DNA of 64,000 bases from Pyropia yezoensis (lineage: Eukaryota; Rhodophyta; Bangiophyceae; Bangiales; Bangiaceae): positions 31,579,751 to 31,643,750 of the forward strand of contig CM020619.1 of assembly GCA_009829735.1 (NCBI GenBank), read 5' to 3'. The notes under the pieces were generated by a model, which worked only from the letters and a program-made list of their open reading frames with translations, was not told the DNA's origin and made no database searches. Each line of letters starts with the position of its first letter. The first letter of the stretch is position 1. Shown in pieces: positions 40,561-50,381 of the stretch. The translations under genes were made by a program, and so were the position numbers.

Positions 40561-42218
40561 CTAGCCCATGGAGTGGGGCAGCGGCCGCCTCCGCCGAGGG
40601 GCCGGCGGCCGCGGCGGCGGCACCATCCCCGGCGGCACGCGGGCGCACATGTACCACACAAAGAAGAAGGGGCCCAGCGGGATGTTGAATGGGCGGGCAC
40701 CGGGCGGCGCCCGCGGCGGGTCGGGCTCGTCGGGGTACCGAAAGATGTGGTAGAGCATCTCCCAGGTGTGCCCCTTGTGCACAAAGAAGCGGGGCTCGGG
40801 GTAGGGGTCCATCCCGCAGCACGGCACCCACATGTCGTCGTCGGCGGGGGTGGACCGCCCGCCTCCCCGCGGCGGTCGGCCGCCCGCATCACTGCTGGCA
40901 TCACCGTCCGTGTCCGAGTCGTCGTCATTGTCGGCGTCGGCGTCCTCTTCGTCGTCGGAGGCGGGCGGCTGCTGCGCGGCGCCCGCCGCCTCTCTCGCCT
41001 CCCGCCGCGGCAGCCGGCGGTCGACACTGGCGGGGTCTCCCCCCCGCAGGCGCACCCACCGCGCCTTGCCGTCCCTGCGGCGGGTCCAGCCCGGCCCGAT
41101 GGCGCCGCGCACGTCTGCCAGCGGCACCGCCGCGAGGTGCGCCACCGTGGCCTCCCGGCCGGCGGCCGTGTCGGCCGCGGCCGTGTCACTGAACCGGGCG
41201 CCCAGACCCAGCAGCACCTTGGCGTCATAGTAGTGCCGCACAATGTCGGGGAGGGTCTTGGACGGCAGGCCCGCCGCGACGCGCCGCCAGTCCTTGCCGT
41301 GCGCCGCGTGGAGGGTGAGGAACGTTGCCCGTTCGGCCTCTGTCCATGTCACCGCCGCGCGGGCGGCGGCGACGGCGGCGGGCGGGTCCGTCAGCCGCTG
41401 GGGGGACTGCCGCAAGTCGGGGAGGGTCGCCAGGTTGGCCGCCCACCGCGGGCGGGCAGTGGTGGCGCTGCTGCCCCCGCTCCCGTCGCCGTCAGTGCGC
41501 CCCCCGTCGCTCCCGTCGCCGTCCGTGCCCCTCCCGTCGCTCCCGTCGCCGTCGTTGCTGCTGCCATCGCTGCCGTCACACACGGTGCTGCCGCCGTCGC
41601 TGCCACCCGCATTGGTACCACTACCGCTGTCGTCCCCGCGGATGCCGCTGCCGCGCCCGCCCCTGCGGCCGGTGCTGTTGCTGCCACTTCCGCTGACGCC
41701 ACTGCCACTGCTATCACCCCCCCCCGCGCCACCACCGCGCCAGTCGCCAATGCCGGCGCTGCGGCTGCTGCCGTTGCTGCGGCTGCTGCCGCCGCTACGG
41801 CTGCGGCTCCCGCGGCTCCTGCGGCTGCCGCCGCTGCTGCCGCTGCCGCAGCTGCTGCAGCTGCTGCCGCTACCGCTGCCACCGCCGTCGCCGCTGCCAG
41901 CGGCAACAGCACAGCCCCGGGGGGCGGCGCCAGCAGAAGTGGCGACGGCGCCCCCGCTGCCCGACGGGCGTGCCGACCGCGGCGCCCCCGACGGCAGCCG
42001 CGGGACGGGCGCCGCGGCGGTGGCAGCGGGGGCGGCGGGGGCGGTGGTGGCTGCTGCTGCCGGCGCCGGCGCCGCCACTGCCCCCCCTGCCGCGCCCAGC
42101 CGTCGGCGCTTGCCCCCCCGCGGTGACTCAGGCGCCTCGGGCGGGCGCGAGTCGGCGGCACCCCCCGCCGCCCCCCCCCCCGCCACAGCCGCCGCCGTCG
42201 CCGCCGCCGCCTCCGCCT

Positions 42219-42271
<53 letters not shown>

Positions 42272-42552
42272 CGTCGCTGACGCCACCGCAGCCGCCGCTG
42301 CCGCCGCCGCAGCGTTCGCGCCGCGCTGCCGCCGCCGGCGGGCGACAGCGGCGGCGGGGGCGCCGACGACGGCGCCGCCGCGATCGCCACGGCGGGTGCG
42401 CCACTGTTGGAACGGGGCGGCGCAGCCGGGGCGGTCGCCACGGCGGGCCACCCGCTCCCGCCGTGCGTGGCCGCCGCACGACGGGCGGCCGCGGGGGCGG
42501 CCACGGGGGGTGCAGTTGCCGGGGCGGCCGCCAGGGTGGGGGCCCCTGCCAT
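40561..42552 (-). CDS. SANT-domain nuclear protein
   Basis: Single exon, 663 residues. The N-terminal half is low complexity: Ala/Pro-rich, a poly-Ala run encoded by (GCC)n, then a long Ser/Gly/Asp-rich region. A SANT/Myb-like domain lies at about residues 400-450 ('VTWTEAERATFLTLHAAHGK', 'DWRRVAAGLPSKTLPDIVRHYYDAKV'), with the conserved aromatic positions of each helix. An acidic stretch follows. A compact conserved-looking C-terminal block (about 572-650) contains 'MWVPCCGMDPYPEPRFFVHK', 'WEMLYHIFRYP' and 'FNIPLGPFFFVWYMCARVPP', which I cannot assign to a family. SANT domains of this type occur in chromatin co-regulators and bind histone tails. That role is family-based inference. A likely NLS is 'GGKRRRLG' near residue 145. 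Confidence 0.78.
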
Positions 42553-44322
42553 TGCAAAGAGGGCGCCAAAAAAAAGCAGCTGCCCCCCCCCCCCCCCTCC
42601 CCGTCACCCCGCACCGCGCCACCGCCTCTCTCTGCCCACCCCAAAGCGCCCCCCCCCCTCCCCCCCCCTAGCCCGACGTCGACGTCAACGCCGATCCGCC
42701 TACAGGCCAACAGCCGCCGGCCCGCACACGCGTCAGCCCCACGACGGCAAGATGGCGGCCGAGCAAGAGGGGGGGGGGAGGATGGGAGCGAGGGAAGGGT
42801 GGAGAGGGGAAGCGGGGGGGGGTTAAAGAGCTGGTGGAGGGGAGTGGGATGGAGGCGGGGACGGGGGGGAGCCCGCGGAATGGGAGGAGGAAGTGGGAGG
42901 CGAGCGCGTGGGGCGGGGTCGTGTTGGGGATGGGGGTGTGGGGTTCTTGGGGTCCATATCTTGAGGTGGGGTTCAGGTGCCATGGAAGGAAATTGCATCG
43001 AGTTCAAAACCCATATTGCTGTCTTCCCAATTTTGGCTGATGTGGACAAGAACAACAGTGTGATCCAAGAGTGTCTCAGCCATTGATGAAGCCGGATACA
43101 GCCGTCCAGCCAATGGGATGTTGTGTCCACATCGGCCAATTTGGGAGATCATCAATAGGATGCAAGTTTCCACCGAAGTATGATGTTCAGGTGTTGAACG
43201 CCCGAGAGTGCGACCCACTCCCACCTGAACCTTCGATGTCCACCCCCGCCGCTCTTTCCATTAGGCTTGTGCTCCACGCCCAGGGCGCACTAAGCTGCAC
43301 GCACCGGGCGGGACTAGGCGTGTTAGGCGTGATATATATCGTGCTTTTCTATAAAATGCCCGGACACCGTGCTGCGGCGTTTCTCATGTCGGAGGTGGAC
43401 CACTAAACTCGATTGCAACACGTGTACAGTTCGGCCAATGAAAAACCAGGGCGTCCTCGGTCCAGAGAGTGACACGCGTCTGTCTCTCATGGTCGTTCAC
43501 AATCCCAGCGGGCAATCCGATTGTGTGAAAGCGACCAAGGTGTCGGCAGTCATCTGCTGCCCATTGCCAGAGCACAGAAGCCGCGATCCGTGGTTTGCGG
43601 CACGGCTCGAAGAACTTTGACCTGCTCACACAAAATCTCTTACTCTTCTGACTTCAGTCGTCTTCACGGGTCGCATCCACCAATAGCATGGCTTGATCAC
43701 AAAGCGCAGCAGGTAACTCCGCACAAGGCGCAGCAGGTAACTCCGCACTTGAATGTGCAATTTAGCAATCTCAGTACTCGGTGCGCACTGTCATTGAGGG
43801 GCGTCGACGTACACGGCCTTGGTGGCCTCAGCGGAAGCAGTAGCATTGCTCGAGGCAGCGCCTACCATGTACATCGAAGTGCATGCCTGCAGCGCTTCCT
43901 GCCCGAGTTATCCCACCTGGCAATGCACCCGCTCAACAAGTCTGCAACACGGCGTCAGGCTCCCAGCCCGAATAAACAAAACAACCCCGCCACGGTGTGC
44001 GTCTCATCTCACACACTGTGCGAGCAGCATGTCTGCGTCCTGTAGGCTGCATTGATAGCTCTTCACTCTCCAGCTGCACAGGCGCTTGGATTTGCCAACA
44101 GTATGGGCGTTTGACCGTGGCGCGAAGCGACAGCGGCCAGCTCAGCGTGCTTCCCTCGACGGCATGCGCATAAACGGGGACTGTCCGCTGGACAGGTAAA
44201 ACAGAGTCGCTCGGTCAGTCACAGCCTTTCGCGAGCACACATCACCTTCGATCGTACCTCCTTTCCTTCTTCCCTCACCGTCACCCCATCGACTTCCACA
44301 CTTCCCCCCCCCGCTCGGCCTC
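42553..44322. other. Intergenic with inverted duplication and short tandem repeat
   Basis: 42553-42950 is Pro/Gly-rich, probably the SANT-gene promoter and 5' UTR. 42950-44320 is less GC-rich. It holds an imperfect inverted repeat (about 42985-43047 against 43119-43180), a TATAAA-like box at 43349-43354 ('ctataaaatg') preceded by 'gatatatatcg', and a 24-bp unit present twice (43704-43727 and 43728-43748, core GCGCAGCAGGTAACTCCGCAC). No gene supported; the small frames have no domain. Confidence 0.45.
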
Positions 44323-45051
44323 ATGAGCTGGGAACCTCTGGAGGAGAGACCGGCCTATACCCGTGTGCCCCGCTATTTGACAGCGGCGCTAGCTGGCCTG
44401 CTGGGCATGGCGCAGGCTCGAGGCCTTTGCGACTTGGCGCGCCAGCCTGTTGACTTCTGGCCTGCTGCGGCCGCTGACATACTGGCCTATGGAGTTGATC
44501 ATCGGGCGCTTCTCGCTGTGGACGCGGCCGCCAGCGACACGTATGTGCGTCGTTCCTCTATTGCTGGGGCCGGACGAGGCCTCTTTGCGGCACGTGACTT
44601 TCTGGAAGGGGAGCTGATCTTGCCCTTCTACGGCCAAGTGGTCTACCTCGACTTGGATGCCGCTGCGTACGAAGCAGACCGCACGAAGGAAGACAAGCGG
44701 TACGGTGACAACGCGCTACCTAGCAGCCTTTGTGCAACCGCCCAGTACCTGGGCAAGCGATCGCTGCAGGTGCGGACGGGTGCTCGCTTCTGGGACGCGG
44801 GACCTGGGCTAGCCGCTGCAGATGACCTTCATGTCTCTGTCGTTCCTCCTCTGTTTTGTGCCGCGGGATGGGCCAACTCCCCGCAGACCGGGCATCTTCC
44901 GAACGCTGAGTTTCACCAGCGTGCGGAACCCGTCGAGTCGCATGCTGAGCTCGTGCAGTCTAACAATCTCCTGCTCAGGGTGACCAGGTTCATCAAGGAG
45001 AATGAAGAAATCGAGGTTTGCTACGGAGAGGAATACGACCACTGGGTTTGA
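44323..45051 (+). CDS. SET-domain protein (putative protein-lysine methyltransferase)
   Basis: Single exon, 242 residues, stop TGA 45049-45051. SET motifs in order: N-terminal strand 'VRRSSIAGAGRGLFAARDFL' (about 75-94), 'EGELILPFYGQVVY', a variable insert, 'WANSPQTGHLPNAEFHQ' (about 185-201, standing in for the canonical NHSCxPN) and 'LLLRVTRFIKENEEIEVCYG' followed by 'EEYDHWV'. The missing NHSC histidine/cysteine pair is common in divergent protist SET proteins, so histone activity is not assured. The short length means SET-only, without pre-/post-SET cysteines. The start ATG follows a C-rich leader at about 44305-44315; an in-frame earlier ATG is not seen. Substrate unknown. Confidence 0.87.
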   Translation: MSWEPLEERPAYTRVPRYLTAALAGLLGMAQARGLCDLARQPVDFWPAAAADILAYGVDHRALLAVDAAASDTYVRRSSIAGAGRGLFAARDFLEGELILPFYGQVVYLDLDAAAYEADRTKEDKRYGDNALPSSLCATAQYLGKRSLQVRTGARFWDAGPGLAAADDLHVSVVPPLFCAAGWANSPQTGHLPNAEFHQRAEPVESHAELVQSNNLLLRVTRFIKENEEIEVCYGEEYDHWV

Positions 45052-45788
45052 AAAAAGCACTCTGACTTGTCACTTGACCATGCAGGGCAGAACAGTGTTG
45101 AGGGCGGAGTCATGTAACCGATAGGGGGCTGCTGAGATCTGGAGGGCAACCTGTAGCCGCCCTGCCCCTTGCCAACGCCGGGGTTGCTACCGGAGAGGCG
45201 CCAGGGTGGTGGTCATGCACGTGGGGGAGGGTGCGCTCGGCGACCTCGTGAGTGGCGACATAGTGAAGTTCTCAGGGCCAGCCATAGTATCAGAAGGAGG
45301 CGGAGGATGGACAGAGCGGAGTGGGAAGGGAGGACCTCCACGACGCCGCTGGGGTATCGGCAGGCTACACCGCCGCCGGGATGATGGCATCTGGCGAAGC
45401 CGCCGCCGCGGTCGAGGCACGTGTCGTTGCACGGGGTGTGGGTGCCAGGTGCATGTAGGGAATGTTGCCGTCGTCACTGACCGCAGCGCTGAGCTGTCGT
45501 GAAAACGGCGAACTCCGTTCGACGCCGGGCTTGGCACGCAAGCGACAACCATGTGAGTGGGCGGCGCTGTACCGTCGTCGGGGGTGCGCCCCCCGCTGGC
45601 GCGCTCTGCGGCGGCTGGCTGCGGCCGCCGTGGCGGGTGGAGCCATGGTAGCACCAACGATGGGCCTCGCGTCGTTGGTTTTTGAGATTAGCGACCCACC
45701 CAGCGACCCCCTTGCGGGTGCCCCTGCATGCCGCGCTCCCTTTTCTGTTGATCTACACCCCGCTTGGCTCGTCGCCTTAGGGACCTTC
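45052..45788. other. Spacer downstream of the SET gene
   Basis: Both strands are open around 45206-45300 (plus 'MVVMHVGEGALGDLVSGDIV'; minus 'MAGPENFTMSPLTRSPSAPS'). I cannot decide whether either is coding. It may belong to the decayed element annotated next on the minus strand. Confidence 0.3.
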
Positions 45789-46685
45789 TTAGGCAGGCGC
45801 GCTACCGGACGGCGTCGCAGCGGGTGTGGGAGGGCCTTGGTGGACGATGCCGACAGGTGGAGGGCGTGGGCCTGGGCGCAGATTGCGACCGTCTGCGGCG
45901 CCAGCGCACTCGCCGCAGCGCGCGATTCTGCGCCCGGGTAAGGCTCCGCGCCTCAGCTCGGTCGAGAAGCGACGGGGGGGGGGAGGGGCGGGAGCCGGTT
46001 CGGCGGCCGATGCAGACGGTGCAGGCTGTTGGGAAGCGCGCGGGGCCGGCCGCCAGATGCCTGCATCGCGGGCGTCGAGACCGTAAGAGAAGTCGCCGTC
46101 CAGCAGGAGGGCGGCGCACGCCGCGCGCGAAGGCTGTTGGGCGGGCGGGGCACCTGGGCGCGGCGGGCAGGGCCCGTGTAGCAGAAGCCAAAGCCAAGCC
46201 TGCGGCCGCGCCGGGTCCATCCAGACCCACTCGAGAGCCTCGGCCCCCAGCAGGCGCCACGCGCGTACCAGAGCGGCGGGCTCGTGCTTTAGGGTCTGCT
46301 CCCCTGAAGCACCGAGGGAGGGCCACGAGGCCTGGCCTGGGACGACTCAGGCAAGGAAGGCCTCTCCGGCAGTCATGCACTCGGCGCAGGCAGCGAGGTA
46401 GCGATTTGTGTTCTCAGTGGGGAAGGAGGCAGTCGCCGCGTCGATCGGCGCGGCTGCCCCGGCGGGGCGCGGTGCCGGTGTCGGCAAGGGACTTGCCGCT
46501 CGCGCGTGGCGGCGCAGCTGGTTATGGCGGTACTTGTCCGCGTGGGCCACCAGGGAGGTCAGGCCACGGCGACCGCGCACATTGTGGTCCACCAGACCAC
46601 AGCGGGGGCACGGCGTGAGCTGCAGGTCGGCCGCCACCGCGGCCGGCAACTCCGACAGGAGGTGTCTCGCCAGCAGGCGGGCCAC
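45789..46685 (-). pseudogene. Decayed retroelement-like ORF with N-terminal zinc-finger motif
   Basis: Minus-strand frame from ATG 46683-46685. It has a Cys2-His-type motif ('LTPCPRCGLVDHNVRGRRGL', then 'LVAHADKYRHNQLRRHA'), an Ala/Pro linker and 'ENTNRYLAACAECMTAGEAF', then an in-frame TGA at 46347-46349. The same frame continues past the stop as plausible protein ('ALVRAWRLLGAEALEWVW', 'AWLWLLLHGPCPPRP', 'ALLLDGDFSYGLD') to 45789. The layout (finger, linker, Trp/Leu-rich block) recalls the N-terminal part of non-LTR or similar reverse-transcriptase ORFs, but no RT catalytic motif is visible, so this assignment is tentative. The in-frame stop and lack of a following RT make it a relic if it was an element. 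Confidence 0.35.
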
Positions 46686-48364
46686 CGCGCCAAAGTTTTT
46701 TTCTAAAAGGCGTGTCAGGGGAGTTGCACGCGCGAGAGAAGGGTCCTATCTTCTTCGGCACAGCTTTAAGAGCGCCCAACCTAAGCTGCCTGTCGCGGTG
46801 GCGCACCTGTTCCACTCTGGTAGAAGACAAACGCCGCTTTGCCTCCACTCCCCACGCCCCACTCCAAGCCCGCACGCCCCACACTTTAGGTACCCCCCCC
46901 TACCTCCAAGCCCCAACTCCCAAGCCCCCATCCCACAATCAGGGCAAGCACGTGGATTGGTGACAATGTTTCGTTGTTCTAAGCTCTTCGAAGTAGCATC
47001 TCCAACGTGAGATGCCGCCCCGCTACGCCTCGCTCACGAGCTTTCCGCGGGGTAGGTTACAAGCTTCCCGCGGGGTAGCCCACCCCGCGACACCCGCCAC
47101 GGATGGACCTTCAGAGCCACCTCTGCCTACAGCACGGTACACTTGCAAGGGCACCACGGCCAGACGCCCCCGAAGCGTCCGCTGCTGCGGCAGGATTACT
47201 GCCGCCGACACAACCACCACCGCGACCCCTCCGTCCCTATAGCACTAACGTTTGTGTGTAGTTCTTTTCATATTCTTCTTTCTCTCTTTGCTAAGATGGT
47301 GGAGGGGGAGAGGTGGGGGGAAGGTGCATTTTTGCATGTGGCGTGTCTCGTCGGTCTCGGTTCGGGCACTTGAGCTTCCGCGGGCAGAAAGAGGAGGGCC
47401 GCGTGCGAGTGGGAGGAGGGTTGGGGGTCAAGGCGTGAGGAGCGCGTAGGGAGGTTCGCGACGGCTTCTGACCCCGCTCGCTTCCTTGTCAATGTGGGGC
47501 AGGGGGATTGGAGATGGGGCTCTGCGTTGGTGAGCCCCGCTGGTGGCTGTGTGAGTCCGGCCTGCCTGCCTCTCACGCGCCACCATGCCACCGTGGCCGG
47601 CCGAGTGCGCCCTCGCACCACAACACCCTCCCCGGACCGCATCATCGACGTTCGAGCCGTAGGGGAGATGAGGTAAGGGGGTTGAAGGAGGTCTTAGGAG
47701 CGGGAGCTGTGCTGGTGGGGGCAGCGGGGGGGAGGAAAGGAGTGGTTGGCTCAAAGGCGGAGGGGCTAGATGAAGGTAGAGTAGGGGGGGGGGGTCGGCC
47801 GTAGGCCAGCGTGTCCTGCGGGCCAACACCTTACGCTGGGTCTGCAGCAATGGCGAGGGGGAGGAGGGCTTCTACACAGACTGCCTGCAGCGGGTGGGGG
47901 GGAGGGGGTAGAAGGTGGCCAGTGGCTGGCGATGCCCCCGGCTGTTGTTTCGAGAGGCTGTAGTCGGGCCTCTGGCCACGGCAGACTGCTGCGGGGACCT
48001 TCCCCTCGACGGCGCGTGGTGTGCGAAGGCACGAACGGCGCGACGCGGCGCAGGTTGCAGCAGGTCGGGCTCTCAGACCGTGCAAGTATCCCAACGGCCA
48101 AATTCCAATGAAGCATCGACAAATGATTTCAGTGAAAAAATCTAATTGGCACGGGCGGCAGCGGGTTCGAGGCACGGGGGATGCCCTCTACGATGAGGGT
48201 ACCACCCTTGCGTCGTCCTCTCCACCTCTGGGCTCTGACACGCTCGCGCGTCCTCACCCCCCCGACGCCAACCCCGCGCCTGAGCGGCCTGAGCCAGTCC
48301 ACCTATCCACCACAACCCCCCCCCCCCCCCCCCCCGCGGCCTCCGCCGGCGCGGGCCAGTCATC
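46686..48364. other. 1.7-kb region, nothing supported
   Basis: Contains a short direct repeat of CCGCGGGGTAG (about 47043-47080), a T/C-rich stretch at 47255-47295 and a C18-20 run at 48319-48338. Small frames lack domains. I see no gene. Confidence 0.45.
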
Positions 48365-49311
48365 ATGACTTGTGGGATCTGCGGATTTGTTGGGCCGCCC
48401 TCCCACGATGCGCGTCGGTGTCCGCTGTCGGAGCGGCTTTGCCGGCACTCGTTGCCGATCGACCACAAGTTCTTCCTGGCATCACCTTGCATGACGCATA
48501 ACTGCGTATGCAAGAAGGTCTGCACCTCCTGTTACGCAGTTGGACACCAGACGCAGACGCAGTCCTTCGTCGCTGACCGCTGGCGGATGGGCGATGGAGG
48601 GGCGATCACTCGCAAGACTCCTCGTCGCGGTGTCGAAGTACAAGATTTTGCGTGCCGTAAGATGACGGTCGGTCTCATGAATATCCTCATCCAAAGCGCC
48701 AAAACATCCGCAACCAACAGTGCGGTCCGGCGGGTGTGGCAAAAACCTCTCGCACACACGGCACCCAAGTTGGGGCGGTGTACAAGGGCTGCCTCCCGTG
48801 TCGGGAGAACCGGAAGAAGTGCAAGTCGCACACACTTTATCCCTGTTGTGGGGCAATCCCCCCACTGACAAACAAGAAGATGGTGTGTGGTCCAACAGTT
48901 TCTTGGTCGGGACGGGGAAGCAGGGCCAAGCCCCGCTGTCCCTCCCCTTATCCCCCCAGGGTCCCCTCAGAATCTCGCCACTCAGAATCTCCCACCCCAG
49001 CACCTGCCCACCGGGCCACACGAAAATTCAAGAAGATAAATGCAGAAAACCCTCAAATCCAAGTTGGATTTACTACTAAGCTAACTATCCCAAACTTAGG
49101 GAATATGGACCCAAATGCAGGGGGAGGAACGGATCAGGCTAGTGGCCTGCCGCCCCTTGCATGGCACGTGTTGCCCCCCTTCCTGGGGGGTCAATACTGC
49201 CACACTCCCCTCTCCTCAGTTCCGACCGACCCGGTCGGCCCTGTGAGGGGGTGCGTAAACGCACGTCTCGGCGTTGGGGGCGCGACTTGCTGTCCCCCCT
49301 CGAGTACGTAA
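48365..49311 (+). pseudogene. Cysteine-rich zinc-binding ORF split between two frames, possible transposase remnant
   Basis: The ATG at 48365 opens 'MTCGICGFVGPPSHDARRCP', a zinc-knuckle-like CxxC...H....C start, followed by 'CMTHNCVCKKVCTSCYAVGH'. The cysteine pattern then continues in another frame from about 48736 ('KGCLPCRENRKKCKSHTLYP', then CCG...). The spacing CxxC...K-x-H-T-x-Y-x-C is reminiscent of the cysteine-rich C-terminal domain of PiggyBac-type transposases. The resemblance is weak and the DDE core is not visible. A frameshift or intron near 48730-48760 separates the two parts. Could be a decayed element or a small zinc protein gene. Confidence 0.3.
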
Positions 49312-49596
49312 CGCGGATGTGGAGGCGGTCACGTTGACCGCCCCCTTTCCTCAAGCTTGCCCACTCGGCAGGTTGCTCTCCCCGGTTCCCACTTCACCAT
49401 CACCAACTCATCCCCTTCACCTTCCCCTGGGCCGCCCCACGCTGGGGAGGCCACCCATCTACCCACTATCCGAGCCCCCCTCAACTCGAGGCGGGTCTCG
49501 TGCCGCTGTAACCAGGGCGTCTCTCCCCAACTTGGGGAGAGCCATGGCGACCCCGGTGGTGGAGACGGACTCCCTCGATGAACGTATGGAGGACAC
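49312..49596. other. Flank of the older retrotransposon; truncated start of an ORF
   Basis: Just before the LTR, a favourable ATG at 49543 (gagagcc-ATG-G) starts 'MATPVVETDSLDERMED' and is interrupted by the LTR at 49597. The element may have inserted into the first codons of another gene or element. The upstream 200 bp is C/T-rich, like a leader. Confidence 0.4.
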
Positions 49597-50169
49597 TGTA
49601 GCATCCCTGGCCCCGACTTGGCGCCGACCCGGGACTACAACCAGAGGGCACCAGGTGCCAGAACACGCCCGCTGTGTGGTGATGGTTGGCGGCCGTGGCC
49701 CGTGCCCGGCACTGGGATGCGGTGGACTACGCTATCCACACGTGAGAGAGGGATTTCTGATGAGTTTTTGCATACTTGTGAGGGACTTGATTTGAAAGAA
49801 TTTGAGTGTGAGATTAGTGAGTGGGAATAGAATTAGTAGTGATAGTGGCCCCCGACCTGACGAGGTTAGACTCGGGTCGGGGCCACTCGGGGTTATGGGG
49901 GGGGGCTACCTGGCCAACGTGCCGAGGCTCCCCCCGATGCACGTTAAGAGGGACAGCGAGGCGCCCTTGGCCCGCGCCCTCAGGAAAAAGACAACTGCGC
50001 GTTTGCTTTCCTCTTTCCCGTGTGCACTACCGTGCGTATCTGTTTGCTCTGCGAGCAGGCACGTGAGGCAACAGGCATACCATTCTCGTAGTTCCCCTTT
50101 CCGTGTTACCTGTCCCTTTCCCCCGAGGGATATTGACACGTGTCTGAGAGGATCGAGTTTAATACCACA
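49597..50169 (+). repeat. 5' LTR of the older copy
   Basis: Begins TGTAGCATCC and is inferred to end ..ACCACA, giving TG...CA ends and 573 bp. It differs from the two other LTRs at many positions (for example ACTACAACC here against ACTGCAACC, and GATGAGTTTT against GATGTGTTTT), so it is the oldest of the three. A TGGTGGAGCAGCAGGGGA site, a candidate primer-binding site, follows at 50174. Confidence 0.85.
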
Positions 50170-50381
50170 TATTTGGTGGAGCAGCAGGGGATTATCGGAG
50201 TGTTTGAGAAGAGACATTTGGGAGTAGCGGTTGGGTTGTTCCTGTTCTGTCTTTTTCTGTGGTTTGGGAATTATTTGCACCCGTTCACGGGAGTCCCATT
50301 CCTGGCTCTCCAACCCCTCTCTTGTGGTCTTGCGATCTTTGGACACGCAGGCAAATGGACTGTGGCTGTCAAGAGACCAAC

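Noticed and set aside
42995-43012. GTTCAAAACC as a tRNA B-box
   Set aside because: Flanking bases do not form a T-stem and there is no matching A-box or acceptor stem.
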